Shown: positions 7,884 to 17,313, counted from the first letter of the stretch. The stretch is DNA of 64,000 nt from Chitinophagales bacterium (GCA_020636535.1 JACJXT010000012.1:62001-126000); one strand, 5' to 3'. The notes: generated by a model from the sequence alone, not told the origin. Program-made: numbers and translations.

Positions 7884-9119
7884 ATGAATAGTATAGAATT
7901 AGTAGATTCGTTCTCGGAGTTTAAAGACTTTAAAAACATAGACAGACCAACCATGATGCGTGTGTTGGAAGATGTATTTAAAACTTTATTGCGTAAAAAA
8001 TATGGCTCAGACCAAAACTTCGACATCATTGTTAATACAGACAAGGGCGACTTAGAAATTTGGAGAAAAAGAGACATCGTAGAAGATGGTGCTGTGGAAG
8101 ACAAAATGGCTCAAGTAGAATTAGCGTACGCTAAAAAAATTGAACCAGATTTTGAAGTTGGCGAAGAATTATTCGAGGAAATTAAAATTGAATCTTTTGG
8201 TAGAAGAGCAATCTTAGCAGCAAGACAAACACTTATTTCTAGAATCTTAGATTTAGAAAAAGACGAAGTCTATAAAAAATACAAAGATAGAGTAGGCGAA
8301 ATCATCACTGCAGAAGTTTATCAAGTTTGGAAAAGAGAAATTCTTTTACTAGATGACGAAGGCAATGAATTAATTTTACCTAAAAACGAACAAATAAAAT
8401 CTGACTACTACAAAAAAGGCGATAGCATTAGAGCCATCATTAAAGATGTAGAATTAAGAGGAAATACACCATACATTATCTTATCAAGAACAGCACCAGA
8501 ATTCCTAGCAAAACTACTAGAGCTAGAAGTACCAGAAATTTTTGATGGATTAATCGTAATTAAAAACATAGTAAGAGAACCAGGCGAAAGAGCAAAAGTA
8601 GCCGTAGAATCTTACGACGACAGAATAGATCCAGTTGGTGCTTGTGTTGGTATGAAAGGATCAAGAATACATGGTATTGTAAGAGAGTTGAGAAATGAAA
8701 ATATAGACATCATCAACTTTACCAATAACACCATTCTTTTATTACAAAGATCACTAACACCAGCAAAAATCGAATCTATCTCTTTAGATGAAGAAAGAAA
8801 AAAAGCATCTGTATTCTTAAAACCAGACCAAGTGTCTTTAGCAATTGGTAGAGGTGGATACAACATCAAACTAGCAGGCAAATTAACGGGCTACGAAATT
8901 GATGTATTTAGAGATACCGATGAATTAGAAGATGATGTTGACTTAGACGAATTTGCAGACGAAATTGATGGCTGGATAATAGACGAATTAAAAGCTATTG
9001 GTTGTGATACTGCAAGAAGTATTTTAGAGCTAGATAGAGATGAGTTAATCAGAAGAACTGATTTAGAAGAAGAAACAATTGATGAAGTAATTAGTATAAT
9101 GAAAGCAGAGTTAGAGTAA
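7884..9119 (+). CDS. nusA: Transcription termination/antitermination factor NusA
   Basis: Binds RNA polymerase and nascent RNA, promoting pausing, hairpin termination and, with other Nus factors, antitermination. 411 residues: N-terminal polymerase-binding domain (about 1-130), S1 domain (about 133-200, VGEIITAEVYQVWKREILL), two KH domains (about 205-345; DPVGACVGMKGSRIHGI and the second loop AIGRGGYNIKLA), and an acidic tail with one helix-hairpin-like region (about 360-411). The length is normal for Bacteroidota, which lack the extra C-terminal AR repeats of Proteobacteria. Cotranscribed with rimP. Confidence 0.96.
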   Translation: MNSIELVDSFSEFKDFKNIDRPTMMRVLEDVFKTLLRKKYGSDQNFDIIVNTDKGDLEIWRKRDIVEDGAVEDKMAQVELAYAKKIEPDFEVGEELFEEIKIESFGRRAILAARQTLISRILDLEKDEVYKKYKDRVGEIITAEVYQVWKREILLLDDEGNELILPKNEQIKSDYYKKGDSIRAIIKDVELRGNTPYIILSRTAPEFLAKLLELEVPEIFDGLIVIKNIVREPGERAKVAVESYDDRIDPVGACVGMKGSRIHGIVRELRNENIDIINFTNNTILLLQRSLTPAKIESISLDEERKKASVFLKPDQVSLAIGRGGYNIKLAGKLTGYEIDVFRDTDELEDDVDLDEFADEIDGWIIDELKAIGCDTARSILELDRDELIRRTDLEEETIDEVISIMKAELE

Positions 9120-9128
9120 TGCCAATAC

Positions 9129-9254
9129 GATTTATAAAATCATTTTGCTTTTATAAATCAAACAAAGGTATATACCGATAAAAATAATAGGTGCAAACTT
9201 TTGGATTAACACCATTTTAAATTCGGTATAAATTCTAATTTTATTCGTTATACC
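9129..9254. other. Hairpin-rich nusA-infB intergenic region
   Basis: The 165-base gap contains an 11-bp perfect inverted repeat (GATTTATAAAA 9129-9139 with TTTTATAAATC 9149-9159), the small palindrome GGTATATACC, and GGTATAA/TTATACC (9225-9231 with 9248-9254, 16-base loop). None carries a downstream T run. They could be processing or stabilising structures between nusA and infB. Confidence 0.5.
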
Positions 9255-9267
9255 AAAAATAAAAAAC

Positions 9268-9275
9268 TAATTTTG
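9268..9275 (+). promoter_or_regulatory. Internal -7 promoter element candidate for infB
   Basis: TAATTTTG fits TAnnTTTG and ends nine bases before the infB ATG (9285), giving a very short leader. There is no clear TTG at -33. It could allow infB expression independent of the attenuated rimP promoter. Confidence 0.4.
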
Positions 9276-9284
9276 TAGCAATTT

Positions 9285-11906
9285 ATGTCCGAAGGAAAAA
9301 CAATTAGATTAGCAAGTGCCGCCAAAGAACTCAATGTCGGAATCGGTTCTATAGTAGAACACCTTCATAGCAAGGGATTTGACGATATTAAAAACAACCC
9401 AAACACAAAACTTACAGAAGAACAATACCAAGTACTTTTAACTGATTTTAAAGTAGATATTGCTGTTAAAGAAAAAGCAGAACAAATTACTATTGGTAAA
9501 AGAAAAGAGGAAGAAGAAGAGATAGAAGAAATTGTAAAGCCAAAGCAAGAAGAAATAGTTACTAAAAAAGTAGAAGTAGAAACACCTAAAATATTAGGCA
9601 AAATAGATTTAGACGCTGCTAAAAAACCAAAAGCTAAAAAAGAAGAAGTTAAGAAAGAAGAAAAGGTAGTTGTTCCTCCTAAGAAGAAAGAAGAAATTAA
9701 AAAAGAAGAGAAAGTAACTCCGGTTAAAGAAAAAGAAGTTGTAGAACACATCGAAACTAAAAAAGAAGTCTTATCTGGTCCTAAAATCTTAGGAAAAATT
9801 GAACTGAAAGAAGAAAAAAGACCAGAACAAATTTATAGAGAGCAAGAGAAGAAAAGGAGAGAAGAAAAGAAAAAAGAAATTTCTGATAAAAACGAGAAAA
9901 AGAAAAGAACTCGTATTAAAACCAACCGAGTTAATGTAAAAGATTACGCTCAAAAAGGTGGAAAAGGCAGGCCGAACAACAACGATAAAAAAGATCCAGA
10001 TCAACAAGTTTCTGAAAAAGAAATTAAAGACAAAATCAAAGCTACCATGGCTAAGATTTCTGGAGGAAAAGGAAAGTCATCTTCAGTAAAATATCGTAGA
10101 GAAAAAAGAGAAGAACACGCAGTAAAAAGAGAAGAAGCAGAAAACCAAGACAGCAAAATACTACAAGTTACCGAGTTTGTAACCGTATCAGAATTGGCTG
10201 GTTTAATGAGTGTTACTTCTACAGAAATTATTAAAGCGTGTATGGGCTTAGGCGTTTTCGTTTCTATCAACCAACGACTAGATGCTGAAATCATAGAATT
10301 AGTAGCTGCCGAATTTGGTTACGATATTCAGTTCATTTCTATGGAAGAACAAGACGATGACGACGAAGAGGAAGTAGATGCACCAGAAGACTTAAAACCT
10401 CGTCCACCAATTGTTACCATCATGGGACATGTCGATCATGGTAAAACATCATTACTAGATTATATTCGAGATGCCAATGTAGTAGCAGGCGAAATGGGAG
10501 GCATCACACAACATATTGGTGCTTACGAAGTAACTACCAAAAACGGAGAAAAAATTACTTTCTTAGATACACCAGGTCACGAAGCATTTACTGCCATGCG
10601 TGCAAGAGGTGCTAAACTTACCGATATTGCAATCATTGTTATCGCTGCCGATGATAATGTCATGCCACAAACCAAAGAAGCAATAGCACACGCACAAGCA
10701 GCAGAAGTACCAATGATTTTTGCTATCAATAAAATTGATAAACCAGGTGCTAACGCAGAAAATGTAAGAAAGCAACTATCAGAAATGAATATTTTGGTAG
10801 AAGATTGGGGCGGAAAATATCAATCACAAGAAATTTCAGCAAAACAAGGACTCAACATAGATGTACTATTAGACAAAGTTCTATTAGAAGCAGAAATGTT
10901 AGAGTTAAAAGCCAATCCAAACAAAAATGCAATTGGCTCAATTATAGAAGCTAGTTTAGATAAAGGTAGAGGATATGTTGCTACAATAATGGTACAAGAA
11001 GGTACACTTAAAGTAGGCGATTTCATGGTAGCAGGTCAGTATTATGGTAAAGTAAAAGCCATGACCAACGAAAGAGGTCAGCGATTACAAAAAGCAGGAC
11101 CATCTACACCAACACAAGTTTTAGGTTTAAACGGAGCACCAGCTTCTGGCGATAAATTTAAAATTTATGATGATGAAAGCGAAGCAAAAGATATTGCCAA
11201 CAGAAGATCTACCATTATAAGAGAACAAGGATTGCGTTCTAAGAAACACATTACACTTGATGAAATTGGAAGAAGACTAGCACTAGGAACTTTCAAAGAG
11301 TTGAACTTAATTGTTAAAGGTGATGTGGACGGTTCAGTAGAAGCATTAAGCGATTCATTATTGAAATTATCTACCGAAGAAATTCAGGTAAACATTATAC
11401 ACAAAGGCGTAGGACAAATCAGTGAGTCCGATGTATTACTAGCATCAGCGTCCGATGCCATTATTATTGCATTCCAAGTACGACCATCAGCTAATGCAAG
11501 AACGATTGCAGAGCAAGAAGAAGTACAAATTAAACATTATTCTATTATTTACGATGCCATAGAAGAAGTTAAATCTGCAATGGAAGGATTACTAGAACCT
11601 AAGTTCGAAGAAAAAATTACAGGTAATATCGAAGTTAGAGAAACCTTTAAAATTTCTAAAGTTGGAACAATTGCAGGTTGTTATGTATTAGATGGAAAAG
11701 TAGCTAGAACAAATAAGATTAGAATTATTAGAGAAGGAATTGTAGTATTTACAGGCGAATTAGATTCTTTAAAACGATTCAAAGACGATGTAAAAGATGT
11801 ATCTAAAGGTTACGAATGTGGTTTAAGAGTTAAAAATTACAACGACTTAAAAGTTGGCGATATCATAGAAGCATTTGAGCAAGTAGAAGTAAAACGAAAA
11901 CTGTAA
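9285..11906 (+). CDS. infB: Translation initiation factor IF-2
   Basis: GTPase that brings initiator fMet-tRNA to the 30S subunit and promotes 50S joining. 873 residues. A short N-terminal IF2_N helix domain (1-55) is followed by a long lysine/glutamate-rich linker (about 70-285) with near-repeats of PKILGKI(D/E)L. A second IF2_N-like helical region (about 290-345) precedes the G domain: G1 GHVDHGKTS from residue 381, DTPGHEAF, NKIDKPGA; then domains II, III and the tRNA-binding domain IV. Length is usual for the phylum. The A-rich linker produces long but meaningless antisense frames. Confidence 0.97.
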   Translation: MSEGKTIRLASAAKELNVGIGSIVEHLHSKGFDDIKNNPNTKLTEEQYQVLLTDFKVDIAVKEKAEQITIGKRKEEEEEIEEIVKPKQEEIVTKKVEVETPKILGKIDLDAAKKPKAKKEEVKKEEKVVVPPKKKEEIKKEEKVTPVKEKEVVEHIETKKEVLSGPKILGKIELKEEKRPEQIYREQEKKRREEKKKEISDKNEKKKRTRIKTNRVNVKDYAQKGGKGRPNNNDKKDPDQQVSEKEIKDKIKATMAKISGGKGKSSSVKYRREKREEHAVKREEAENQDSKILQVTEFVTVSELAGLMSVTSTEIIKACMGLGVFVSINQRLDAEIIELVAAEFGYDIQFISMEEQDDDDEEEVDAPEDLKPRPPIVTIMGHVDHGKTSLLDYIRDANVVAGEMGGITQHIGAYEVTTKNGEKITFLDTPGHEAFTAMRARGAKLTDIAIIVIAADDNVMPQTKEAIAHAQAAEVPMIFAINKIDKPGANAENVRKQLSEMNILVEDWGGKYQSQEISAKQGLNIDVLLDKVLLEAEMLELKANPNKNAIGSIIEASLDKGRGYVATIMVQEGTLKVGDFMVAGQYYGKVKAMTNERGQRLQKAGPSTPTQVLGLNGAPASGDKFKIYDDESEAKDIANRRSTIIREQGLRSKKHITLDEIGRRLALGTFKELNLIVKGDVDGSVEALSDSLLKLSTEEIQVNIIHKGVGQISESDVLLASASDAIIIAFQVRPSANARTIAEQEEVQIKHYSIIYDAIEEVKSAMEGLLEPKFEEKITGNIEVRETFKISKVGTIAGCYVLDGKVARTNKIRIIREGIVVFTGELDSLKRFKDDVKDVSKGYECGLRVKNYNDLKVGDIIEAFEQVEVKRKL

Positions 11907-12014
11907 TAAACATCTTTGTATTATTGTCCGTTCATCATGCTGAGTAAAGCGAAGCATCTCCATTTTTTTAGATTATAATAGTACTTTGTATATATTATTA
12001 AGCAAAACGAAGCA

Positions 12015-13311
12015 AGACCGTTGCAAGGCAGTGATAAAAAATAATATAGAATAATGCTAGTAGTTATACTATAATTTAGTATATTAGAGTTATGAAAATA
12101 AATAAGCCACTCACATTAGCAGACAGTATATGCGATACACGCGTAAAGAAAGTTAAACAAGTTTTCTTTACACAAATTAACCAGTTAATAGATTGGCAAC
12201 AAATTAGTACAGAAATAGATAAGTATTACACCAAAGGCACAAGTGCAACAGGCAAGCCAAGTTATGATGGATTGTTATTATTCAAAATCTGTTTACTACA
12301 AACATGGTACGGACTAAGTGATTACGAAGTAGAAGACAGAATAAATGACAGCCTCTCCTTTAGTTCTTTCTTAGAATTAACCATAGACCAAACCTCACCA
12401 GACCATAGTACCATAAGCAGATTTAGAACAGCAATGACAGGAGCAGGAGCATATGATGAATTATTAAAAAGCATAAACAAACAATTAGAACAACATCAAA
12501 TACTAGTAAAGACAGGAGCTATAGTAGATGCCAGTATAGTAGAAACACCATTAAAACCCAAAGGAAAAAGTAATTATGAGCTTGAAGCACAACAACAACA
12601 ACAAGAGCAATCACAAGAAGTACCAACAAAGACGGTAGAAAAAAAATACAGTACAAGTGTAGACATAGAAGCAGCATGGATAAAGAGAGGCAAACAACTA
12701 AAATATGGCTATAAGAAACACTATGTAACAGACAACGAAGGATTAGTATTAGGCGTATTAACCACCAAAGCAAGTGTAAATGAAATTAGTAATCTAGAAA
12801 CGGTATTAAAAACAGCAGACTTACCAAAAGACATAGCAGTAAAAGCAGACAAAGGTTATCAATCAGAGAAGAATAATGAATTGTTAAAGACATTAGGATT
12901 AAAAAATAACATATTAAAAAAAGCAACTAAAAATAAAGCATTAACACAAGCCCAAACAGATTATAACAAACTAATAAGCAAAACCAGATATAAAATAGAA
13001 CGCACTTTTGGCAGTATAAAAAGATGGTTTAACGGCGGTATAGCAAGATACAGAGGCATAGCCAAGATGCACACACAAAACATAATGGAAGCCATAGCAT
13101 ATAATTTATACAGAAGTCCAGGGATACTTATGTCCAAAGCATAAAAAAGCGAAGAAAAGTAAAAAAAAAGAGTACTAAACAAACAAAAATCAATCAAAAA
13201 AGATAAAAAATAACAAAATAAGCCAATAAAACAAACAAATTAAAATATAACAAATATAAACTAATGAATATAATAAATAAAAAACAAAAATTTCACCTTT
13301 TGCAACGGTCT
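12015..13311 (+). mobile_element. IS5-family insertion sequence
   Basis: One transposase gene (12092-13144) is bracketed by a perfect 12-bp inverted repeat: AGACCGTTGCAA at 12015-12026 and TTGCAACGGTCT at 13300-13311. The implied element is 1297 bp, a normal IS5-family size, and the end sequence resembles ends I know from that family (GAGACC.TTGCAA). A two-base CA occurs on both outer sides, so any target duplication is short or unclear. The right end lies inside the 3' end of the IS1182-family gene on the other strand. Confidence 0.65.
12092..13144 (+). CDS. IS5-family transposase
   Basis: 350-residue DDE transposase. The N-terminal third carries the IS5-type DUF772-like region (KPSYDGLLLFKICLLQTWYGLSD ... 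DHSTISRFR). Catalytic residues fit the aspartate of GAIVDASIVETP (about residue 150), the aspartate of IAVKADKGYQ (about 254) and the glutamate of YKIERTFGSIKRWF (about 305). The frame is intact, so the element could still be active. A glutamine-rich stretch near residues 166-175 is low complexity. Confidence 0.9.
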   Translation: MKINKPLTLADSICDTRVKKVKQVFFTQINQLIDWQQISTEIDKYYTKGTSATGKPSYDGLLLFKICLLQTWYGLSDYEVEDRINDSLSFSSFLELTIDQTSPDHSTISRFRTAMTGAGAYDELLKSINKQLEQHQILVKTGAIVDASIVETPLKPKGKSNYELEAQQQQQEQSQEVPTKTVEKKYSTSVDIEAAWIKRGKQLKYGYKKHYVTDNEGLVLGVLTTKASVNEISNLETVLKTADLPKDIAVKADKGYQSEKNNELLKTLGLKNNILKKATKNKALTQAQTDYNKLISKTRYKIERTFGSIKRWFNGGIARYRGIAKMHTQNIMEAIAYNLYRSPGILMSKA

Positions 13312-14724
13312 CAAGTTGTAAGTCATGGCGGCTAGTAGTACATGTTTGTTGGCTAATGCTATGCCTCGTGTATTGACTCGCTTCATGTTTCTAAAGTTTA
13401 TCAGCGTACCTAATACTGGTTCTACTGTGCTGCTTCGCTTGCGTATCATGCGTTTGGCATAGCTTGCATTTTGTGTAAGTCGTTCATGCATTCTGTCGTA
13501 GTAGGGTTTGTCTATGCTGTCTTCTATCTTTTTAAACTTGGTTACTTTGCCACAACAGTTTGCTCTTAATGGACAATCTTTACAATCGCTCTCACTGCTT
13601 CTATATTGTTTTTTTTCATATCCTTTGCTATCTGTTTTTATGCCTTTGTACTTTAGTATAGCTCTATTGCCTTGTTGGCATTCGTACTGGTTTTCTGTTG
13701 CATTATATCTAAAGCCAACTCTTTCTGCTTTGTATTGTCCAAAGTTAGGAATATATGCTGTTATGTTTTGTTGTTCTAAATATTTCAATGCTTTGCCACT
13801 GCTATATCCAGCATCGGCTATTACTTCTGCTATCGTAATATGGTTTTGTTGTAAATTTGTTTGTGTTTGATTAACTATTTGCTCTAAGCAATCACTATCT
13901 TTTTTGTTGGCATAATCTGCTAATGCTCCTGTTATTACATGATTTTTGTCGTCTACACTTACTTGTGCTAAGTAGTTTAATTGTCGTGGTTTGCCTGGTT
14001 TGGTTGATATTCTTGCAGCTGCATCTGTTTTGCTATAATGGGTGTGATTGCTCACAAATTTTGGGCGTATGGGTTTGCCATGTTCATCTAACTGCTTTGG
14101 ATTAACCACATGACCTGGCATCTTTTTATACGCTTCTGCTTTCCATTTATGATGTCGCTCTACTAATTGTTTTACTTCCTTTTTTACTTTGAACTCACTA
14201 TTTTCATCTAATTCATTGGCATATGTAGATACATCTTCTAACACTTCTTTTTCTACCAAGCTATCCATACTTGCATTGGCTTTTACAAAAGCACTATCTA
14301 TACATTGGCGTTTACCTGCTACCATTTGTTTAGCAATACACAGCTGTAATACTTGTTGAAATATCTTGATAAATATATCTTCTCCATACAAAGCTCTAGT
14401 TCTTGATAAGGTTGAATGACATGGCAGAGTTTCATCTAAATCGTAACCTATAAACAAACGGATAGACAAGCTATCTGCACAGAAAGACAACAACTGTCTA
14501 TCGGAGTTAATATTGTTGAGATAACCTACTATCATGATTTTAAAGAATACCACAGGATCTATACTTGGATTGCCTTCTGTACCATAGTATGGTGCTGTTG
14601 CTTTGTAGAGCCATTGTAAATCTAATGCACCATTAAGTTTACGATAGTAGTTACCAGTTGGTACTAGTTCTTGTAGTGAAGTGTATACCATTAATTTTGC
14701 TTCAAATTGTTTACGACCTTGCAT
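13261..14724 (-). CDS. IS1182-family transposase with altered C terminus
   Basis: 487 residues from the ATG at 14724; the frame reaches a TTG at 14730, but MQGRKQFEAKL is the usual IS1182 start. It has the N-terminal DUF772-type region (DPVVFFKIMIVGYL, HSTLSRTR), the DDE core (IDSAFVKANASMD, IADAGYSSG, KRSSTVEPVLGT with the glutamate), and a cysteine cluster CKDCPLRANC. The frame is intact until MTYNL near the end. The last ~16 residues are encoded by the terminal bases of the neighbouring IS5-family element, so the natural C terminus seems to have been replaced. Activity is therefore doubtful. Confidence 0.85.
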   Translation of the reverse strand: MQGRKQFEAKLMVYTSLQELVPTGNYYRKLNGALDLQWLYKATAPYYGTEGNPSIDPVVFFKIMIVGYLNNINSDRQLLSFCADSLSIRLFIGYDLDETLPCHSTLSRTRALYGEDIFIKIFQQVLQLCIAKQMVAGKRQCIDSAFVKANASMDSLVEKEVLEDVSTYANELDENSEFKVKKEVKQLVERHHKWKAEAYKKMPGHVVNPKQLDEHGKPIRPKFVSNHTHYSKTDAAARISTKPGKPRQLNYLAQVSVDDKNHVITGALADYANKKDSDCLEQIVNQTQTNLQQNHITIAEVIADAGYSSGKALKYLEQQNITAYIPNFGQYKAERVGFRYNATENQYECQQGNRAILKYKGIKTDSKGYEKKQYRSSESDCKDCPLRANCCGKVTKFKKIEDSIDKPYYDRMHERLTQNASYAKRMIRKRSSTVEPVLGTLINFRNMKRVNTRGIALANKHVLLAAMTYNLRPLQKVKFLFFIYYIH

Positions 14725-14730
14725 GTACAA

Positions 14731-15102
14731 TAATACAAATAGTATACAATATAAAATATTTTTACTATAAACATTTGTTTATATCAAAAACTACACTTAT
14801 CTTAGTTGTGCAACAAACACATCGTGTATATGCAATAGCGGGTTAAGTGCAAATTTTGAACGTTTGTTCTTTCTTGTCGCTACTTTCAAATTCATTTGCT
14901 TTTCGTAAATTTAGCAAATTCATTTGCAAGTAGCTTACGGTAGTGCCAAACCGAACATTTCAGCTTCGTTTTTCCGCTACTGACATATACACGTAAACCG
15001 TTAGCGGTCAGCATAAACCAACGTTCGTCTAAAAATTAAACTTTAAAAATTGAACGACATATTTTGGCGTAGCGACTAATTAACTTTGACGAAAAATAAT
15101 CT
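14731..15102. other. Gene-free flank between the IS1182 gene and the accessory pair
   Basis: No gene seen. The first ~70 bases are probably the outer end of the IS1182-family element, but I could not fix its terminus. AGTTGTGCAAC at 14804-14814 is the reverse complement of GTTGCACAACT at 16374-16384, on the other side of the two following genes. GCAAATTCATTTGC-like units occur twice around 14890-14925, and CCGCTA (about 14987) can pair with TAGCGG (about 15003). The section is richer in G+C than its neighbours. Confidence 0.4.
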
Positions 15103-15801
15103 ATGACAGAAACAGTTTTTGAGATTTTAGCCGAGGGCGGAAGTTTAACTATCGAACGAAAAAGAAGCCGAAACGGAGAAAAATTTATTTATCATCACAG
15201 TGAAATGGATTTTACTGATGAAGGTCTTGATGTAAACGAAAAAGGAGAATACAAAACTTTTGAGCAACCGTTTCAACTCATCAACTCAAAATATCCTTGG
15301 TTTAAATTGCATTTAAAAACAGTTCACGAAGATTATAGAAATTATGTAATTGATGAACTCATAAAATCATTGATGTATCAAGGTTTAACACCTGACGAAC
15401 TTGGATATTCGCAAAGAGATTTAGAAGAAACATTGAATATAAAACTTGAATTTGGCGTACAACCTTTGAAAAGTGGTTTGCAAAATATCAAAGTTTCAAA
15501 CTTGGTAAAATTGACTGAATATGATTATCAAAACTACACAGAAGAAAGTGGCAAACAAGTTAGAATAAAGGGTAAATATGAAATGTGGACTGATGAACAA
15601 ACATATTATCTAGAAAATATGGAAGTTTTGACAGCAACTAACAATTTTGAAACAATTGGTAAACTTGAAGTAAACGGAAATACATTTGTAATAAAAAATG
15701 AATTTGGACAAATTGAGTTTGCTTTTCCTTCTGACAAATTTTTTGTTTCGACAAAACCAATTTTAAGCAAATCAAAAGGTTGGTATTTCACAAATAAGTA
15801 A
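15103..15801 (+). CDS. Hypothetical protein of accessory island
   Basis: 232 residues, no named domain recognised. The first ~130 residues (starting TVFEILAEGGSL and including YHHSEMDFTDEGLDVNEKGEY and NSKYPWFKLHLKTVHEDYRNYV) look like a compact conserved module I associate with hypothetical Bacteroidota proteins. The remainder is beta-rich, with WTDEQTYYLENMEVLTATNNFETIGKL. There is no signal peptide or membrane segment, so it is probably cytoplasmic. Two bases separate it from the next gene, implying co-expression. Its IS-flanked location argues for horizontal acquisition. Confidence 0.75.
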   Translation: MTETVFEILAEGGSLTIERKRSRNGEKFIYHHSEMDFTDEGLDVNEKGEYKTFEQPFQLINSKYPWFKLHLKTVHEDYRNYVIDELIKSLMYQGLTPDELGYSQRDLEETLNIKLEFGVQPLKSGLQNIKVSNLVKLTEYDYQNYTEESGKQVRIKGKYEMWTDEQTYYLENMEVLTATNNFETIGKLEVNGNTFVIKNEFGQIEFAFPSDKFFVSTKPILSKSKGWYFTNK

Positions 15802-15803
15802 AA

Positions 15804-16346
15804 ATGGCGAAAGAACAAACTGGTATATCAGGTGAGTTTTGGTTTTTTAGCCAACTACAAAGATTAGGTTATAAAGCATACATTACTTTGGGAAATACAA
15901 AGTCAGTAGACATTTCTGTTGAACTTTCAAATTCGACAATAATAACTTTTGACGTTAAGTCTAAATCCAATTTTGGTGGTTCTTTTCAATATTTGAACAT
16001 TCCAAAAAGAGAAAATCATTTTGCAGTATTTGTAAATTTAGAAATTAAGACAAATTCAGATGGGAAAACAATTTTATTAAATGAACCAAGTTCGTATATC
16101 GTAAACTCATTTGACATTGACGAAATTGCATTCCATTGGGAGGCAAGAAGCGGCTCAACAGGATATGGTTTTGAGGCAAAACTTTTATGGTTTTTAAAGT
16201 TTCAAAATATGAAAAGTATTACAGCAAAAAACATAGCCGATTTTAAAAATAGACACAACATAAATGGAGAAATTGATTTCAACAAATATGGAGAAAAGAT
16301 AATGACACTTGACGAATTTGAAAACAAATATTTTAACCAAAAATAA
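15804..16346 (+). CDS. PD-(D/E)XK nuclease-like protein
   Basis: 180 residues. The N-terminal ~90 residues have the order of a PD-(D/E)XK nuclease core: GISGEFWFFSQLQRLGYKAYI (helix with the early glutamate), KSVDISVEL (motif II aspartate) and TFDVKSKS (the D-x-K motif), followed by predicted strands. The second half contains HWEARSGSTGYGFEAKLLWFLKF and a lysine-rich tail. By fold it may act on nucleic acid, as in many small restriction or defence proteins, but some proteins of this type are inactive. It forms a two-gene unit with the preceding unknown gene. Family assignment is motif-based only. Confidence 0.65.
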   Translation: MAKEQTGISGEFWFFSQLQRLGYKAYITLGNTKSVDISVELSNSTIITFDVKSKSNFGGSFQYLNIPKRENHFAVFVNLEIKTNSDGKTILLNEPSSYIVNSFDIDEIAFHWEARSGSTGYGFEAKLLWFLKFQNMKSITAKNIADFKNRHNINGEIDFNKYGEKIMTLDEFENKYFNQK

Positions 16347-16479
16347 AATGCCGAACGCACAACATCAGTGACCGTTGCACAACTGGATAAAAAATGCTAA
16401 AAACTATAAGTATACACTATTACATATACTTATTTATATAAATTATATTTTGGCTTTGGTTTTTTGTATAATAGTTTAT

Positions 16480-16487
16480 TAGATTTG
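16480..16487 (+). promoter_or_regulatory. -7 promoter element for the SDR gene
   Basis: TAGATTTG matches TAnnTTTG; a TTTG at 16455-16458 lies 21 bases upstream. It would give a leader of about 18-20 bases before the ATG at 16510 and supports that start over the in-frame TTG at 16501. Confidence 0.5.
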
Positions 16488-16509
16488 TCAAGAACAAAAA
16501 TTGTATTTT

Positions 16510-17289
16510 ATGAAAAACAAAGTTGCGGTTATAACAGGTTCAACAAGTGGTATTGGATTAGGTATAGCACAGACACTTGCTAAAGAAGGTGTTCATTTAG
16601 TAATTAATGGTCTTGCTAAGCCATCTGTAGTAGAAACTATTTTAGCAGATTTAATGCAACACAATAATATACAAGTGGTATATCATAATGCAAATATGAC
16701 TGAGCCATTAGCAATTGAAGCGTTAATTCAATTTGCTATTTCAAACTTTGGAAATATTGATTATTTAATTAATAATGCAGGTGTTCAATTTGTATCGAGC
16801 GTAGAAGATTTTCCTAATGAAAAATGGAATGAAATAATAGCCGTGAATCTAAATAGTGCTTTTTATACTTCAAAATATGCTATTCCTTTTATGAAAAAAA
16901 ATAAGTTTGGTAGAATTATTAATATTGCTTCTGCACATGGTTTGGTAGCATCTCCTTTTAAGTCTGCTTATGTTGCAGCAAAACATGGTTTAGTAGGTTT
17001 TACAAAAACCATAGCATTAGAGCTTGCAGAATATGGCATTACTGCAAACACTATTTGTCCTGGTTATGTAATGACGCCACTGGTAAAAAACCAAATTGCT
17101 GACACTGCCAATGCCAGAAATTTGACAGAAGAAGCAGTAATAAACGATGTGTTATTAGCTGCTCAACCTACAAAGCAGTTTGTTAAGATTGAGCAGATTG
17201 CAGCATTAGTAAAATACTTATGCTCTGAAGATGCTTGTCAAATTACAGGAACACAACTATCAATAGATGGTGGTTGGACTGCTCATTAA
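16510..17289 (+). CDS. 3-hydroxybutyrate dehydrogenase-like short-chain dehydrogenase
   Basis: NAD-dependent oxidoreductase of the classical SDR family, most like D-3-hydroxybutyrate dehydrogenases, which interconvert 3-hydroxybutyrate and acetoacetate. 259 residues with TGSTSGIG (cofactor loop), NNAGVQ, catalytic serine in NIASAHG, and YVAAK (Tyr154, Lys158). The C-terminal segment GYVMTPLVKNQI followed by IADTANARNLTEEAV, with its long helical lid, is characteristic of the hydroxybutyrate subgroup. Stands alone between the accessory island and a convergent outer-membrane gene. Substrate is inferred from family resemblance. Confidence 0.85.
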   Translation: MKNKVAVITGSTSGIGLGIAQTLAKEGVHLVINGLAKPSVVETILADLMQHNNIQVVYHNANMTEPLAIEALIQFAISNFGNIDYLINNAGVQFVSSVEDFPNEKWNEIIAVNLNSAFYTSKYAIPFMKKNKFGRIINIASAHGLVASPFKSAYVAAKHGLVGFTKTIALELAEYGITANTICPGYVMTPLVKNQIADTANARNLTEEAVINDVLLAAQPTKQFVKIEQIAALVKYLCSEDACQITGTQLSIDGGWTAH

Positions 17290-17313
17290 GTGATTAATCT
17301 AAGTTTGATTATG

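Noticed and set aside
9365..9751. 128-codon antisense frame inside infB
   Set aside because: It mirrors the lysine/glutamate-rich A-rich linker of IF-2, which naturally produces serine/phenylalanine-rich antisense frames.
14804..16384. Integron-type gene cassette around the two accessory genes
   Set aside because: The flanks do not contain matching attC core sites (GTTRRRY and RYYYAAC), and the 11-mers are themselves nearly palindromic, so orientation is weak evidence. No integrase is present.
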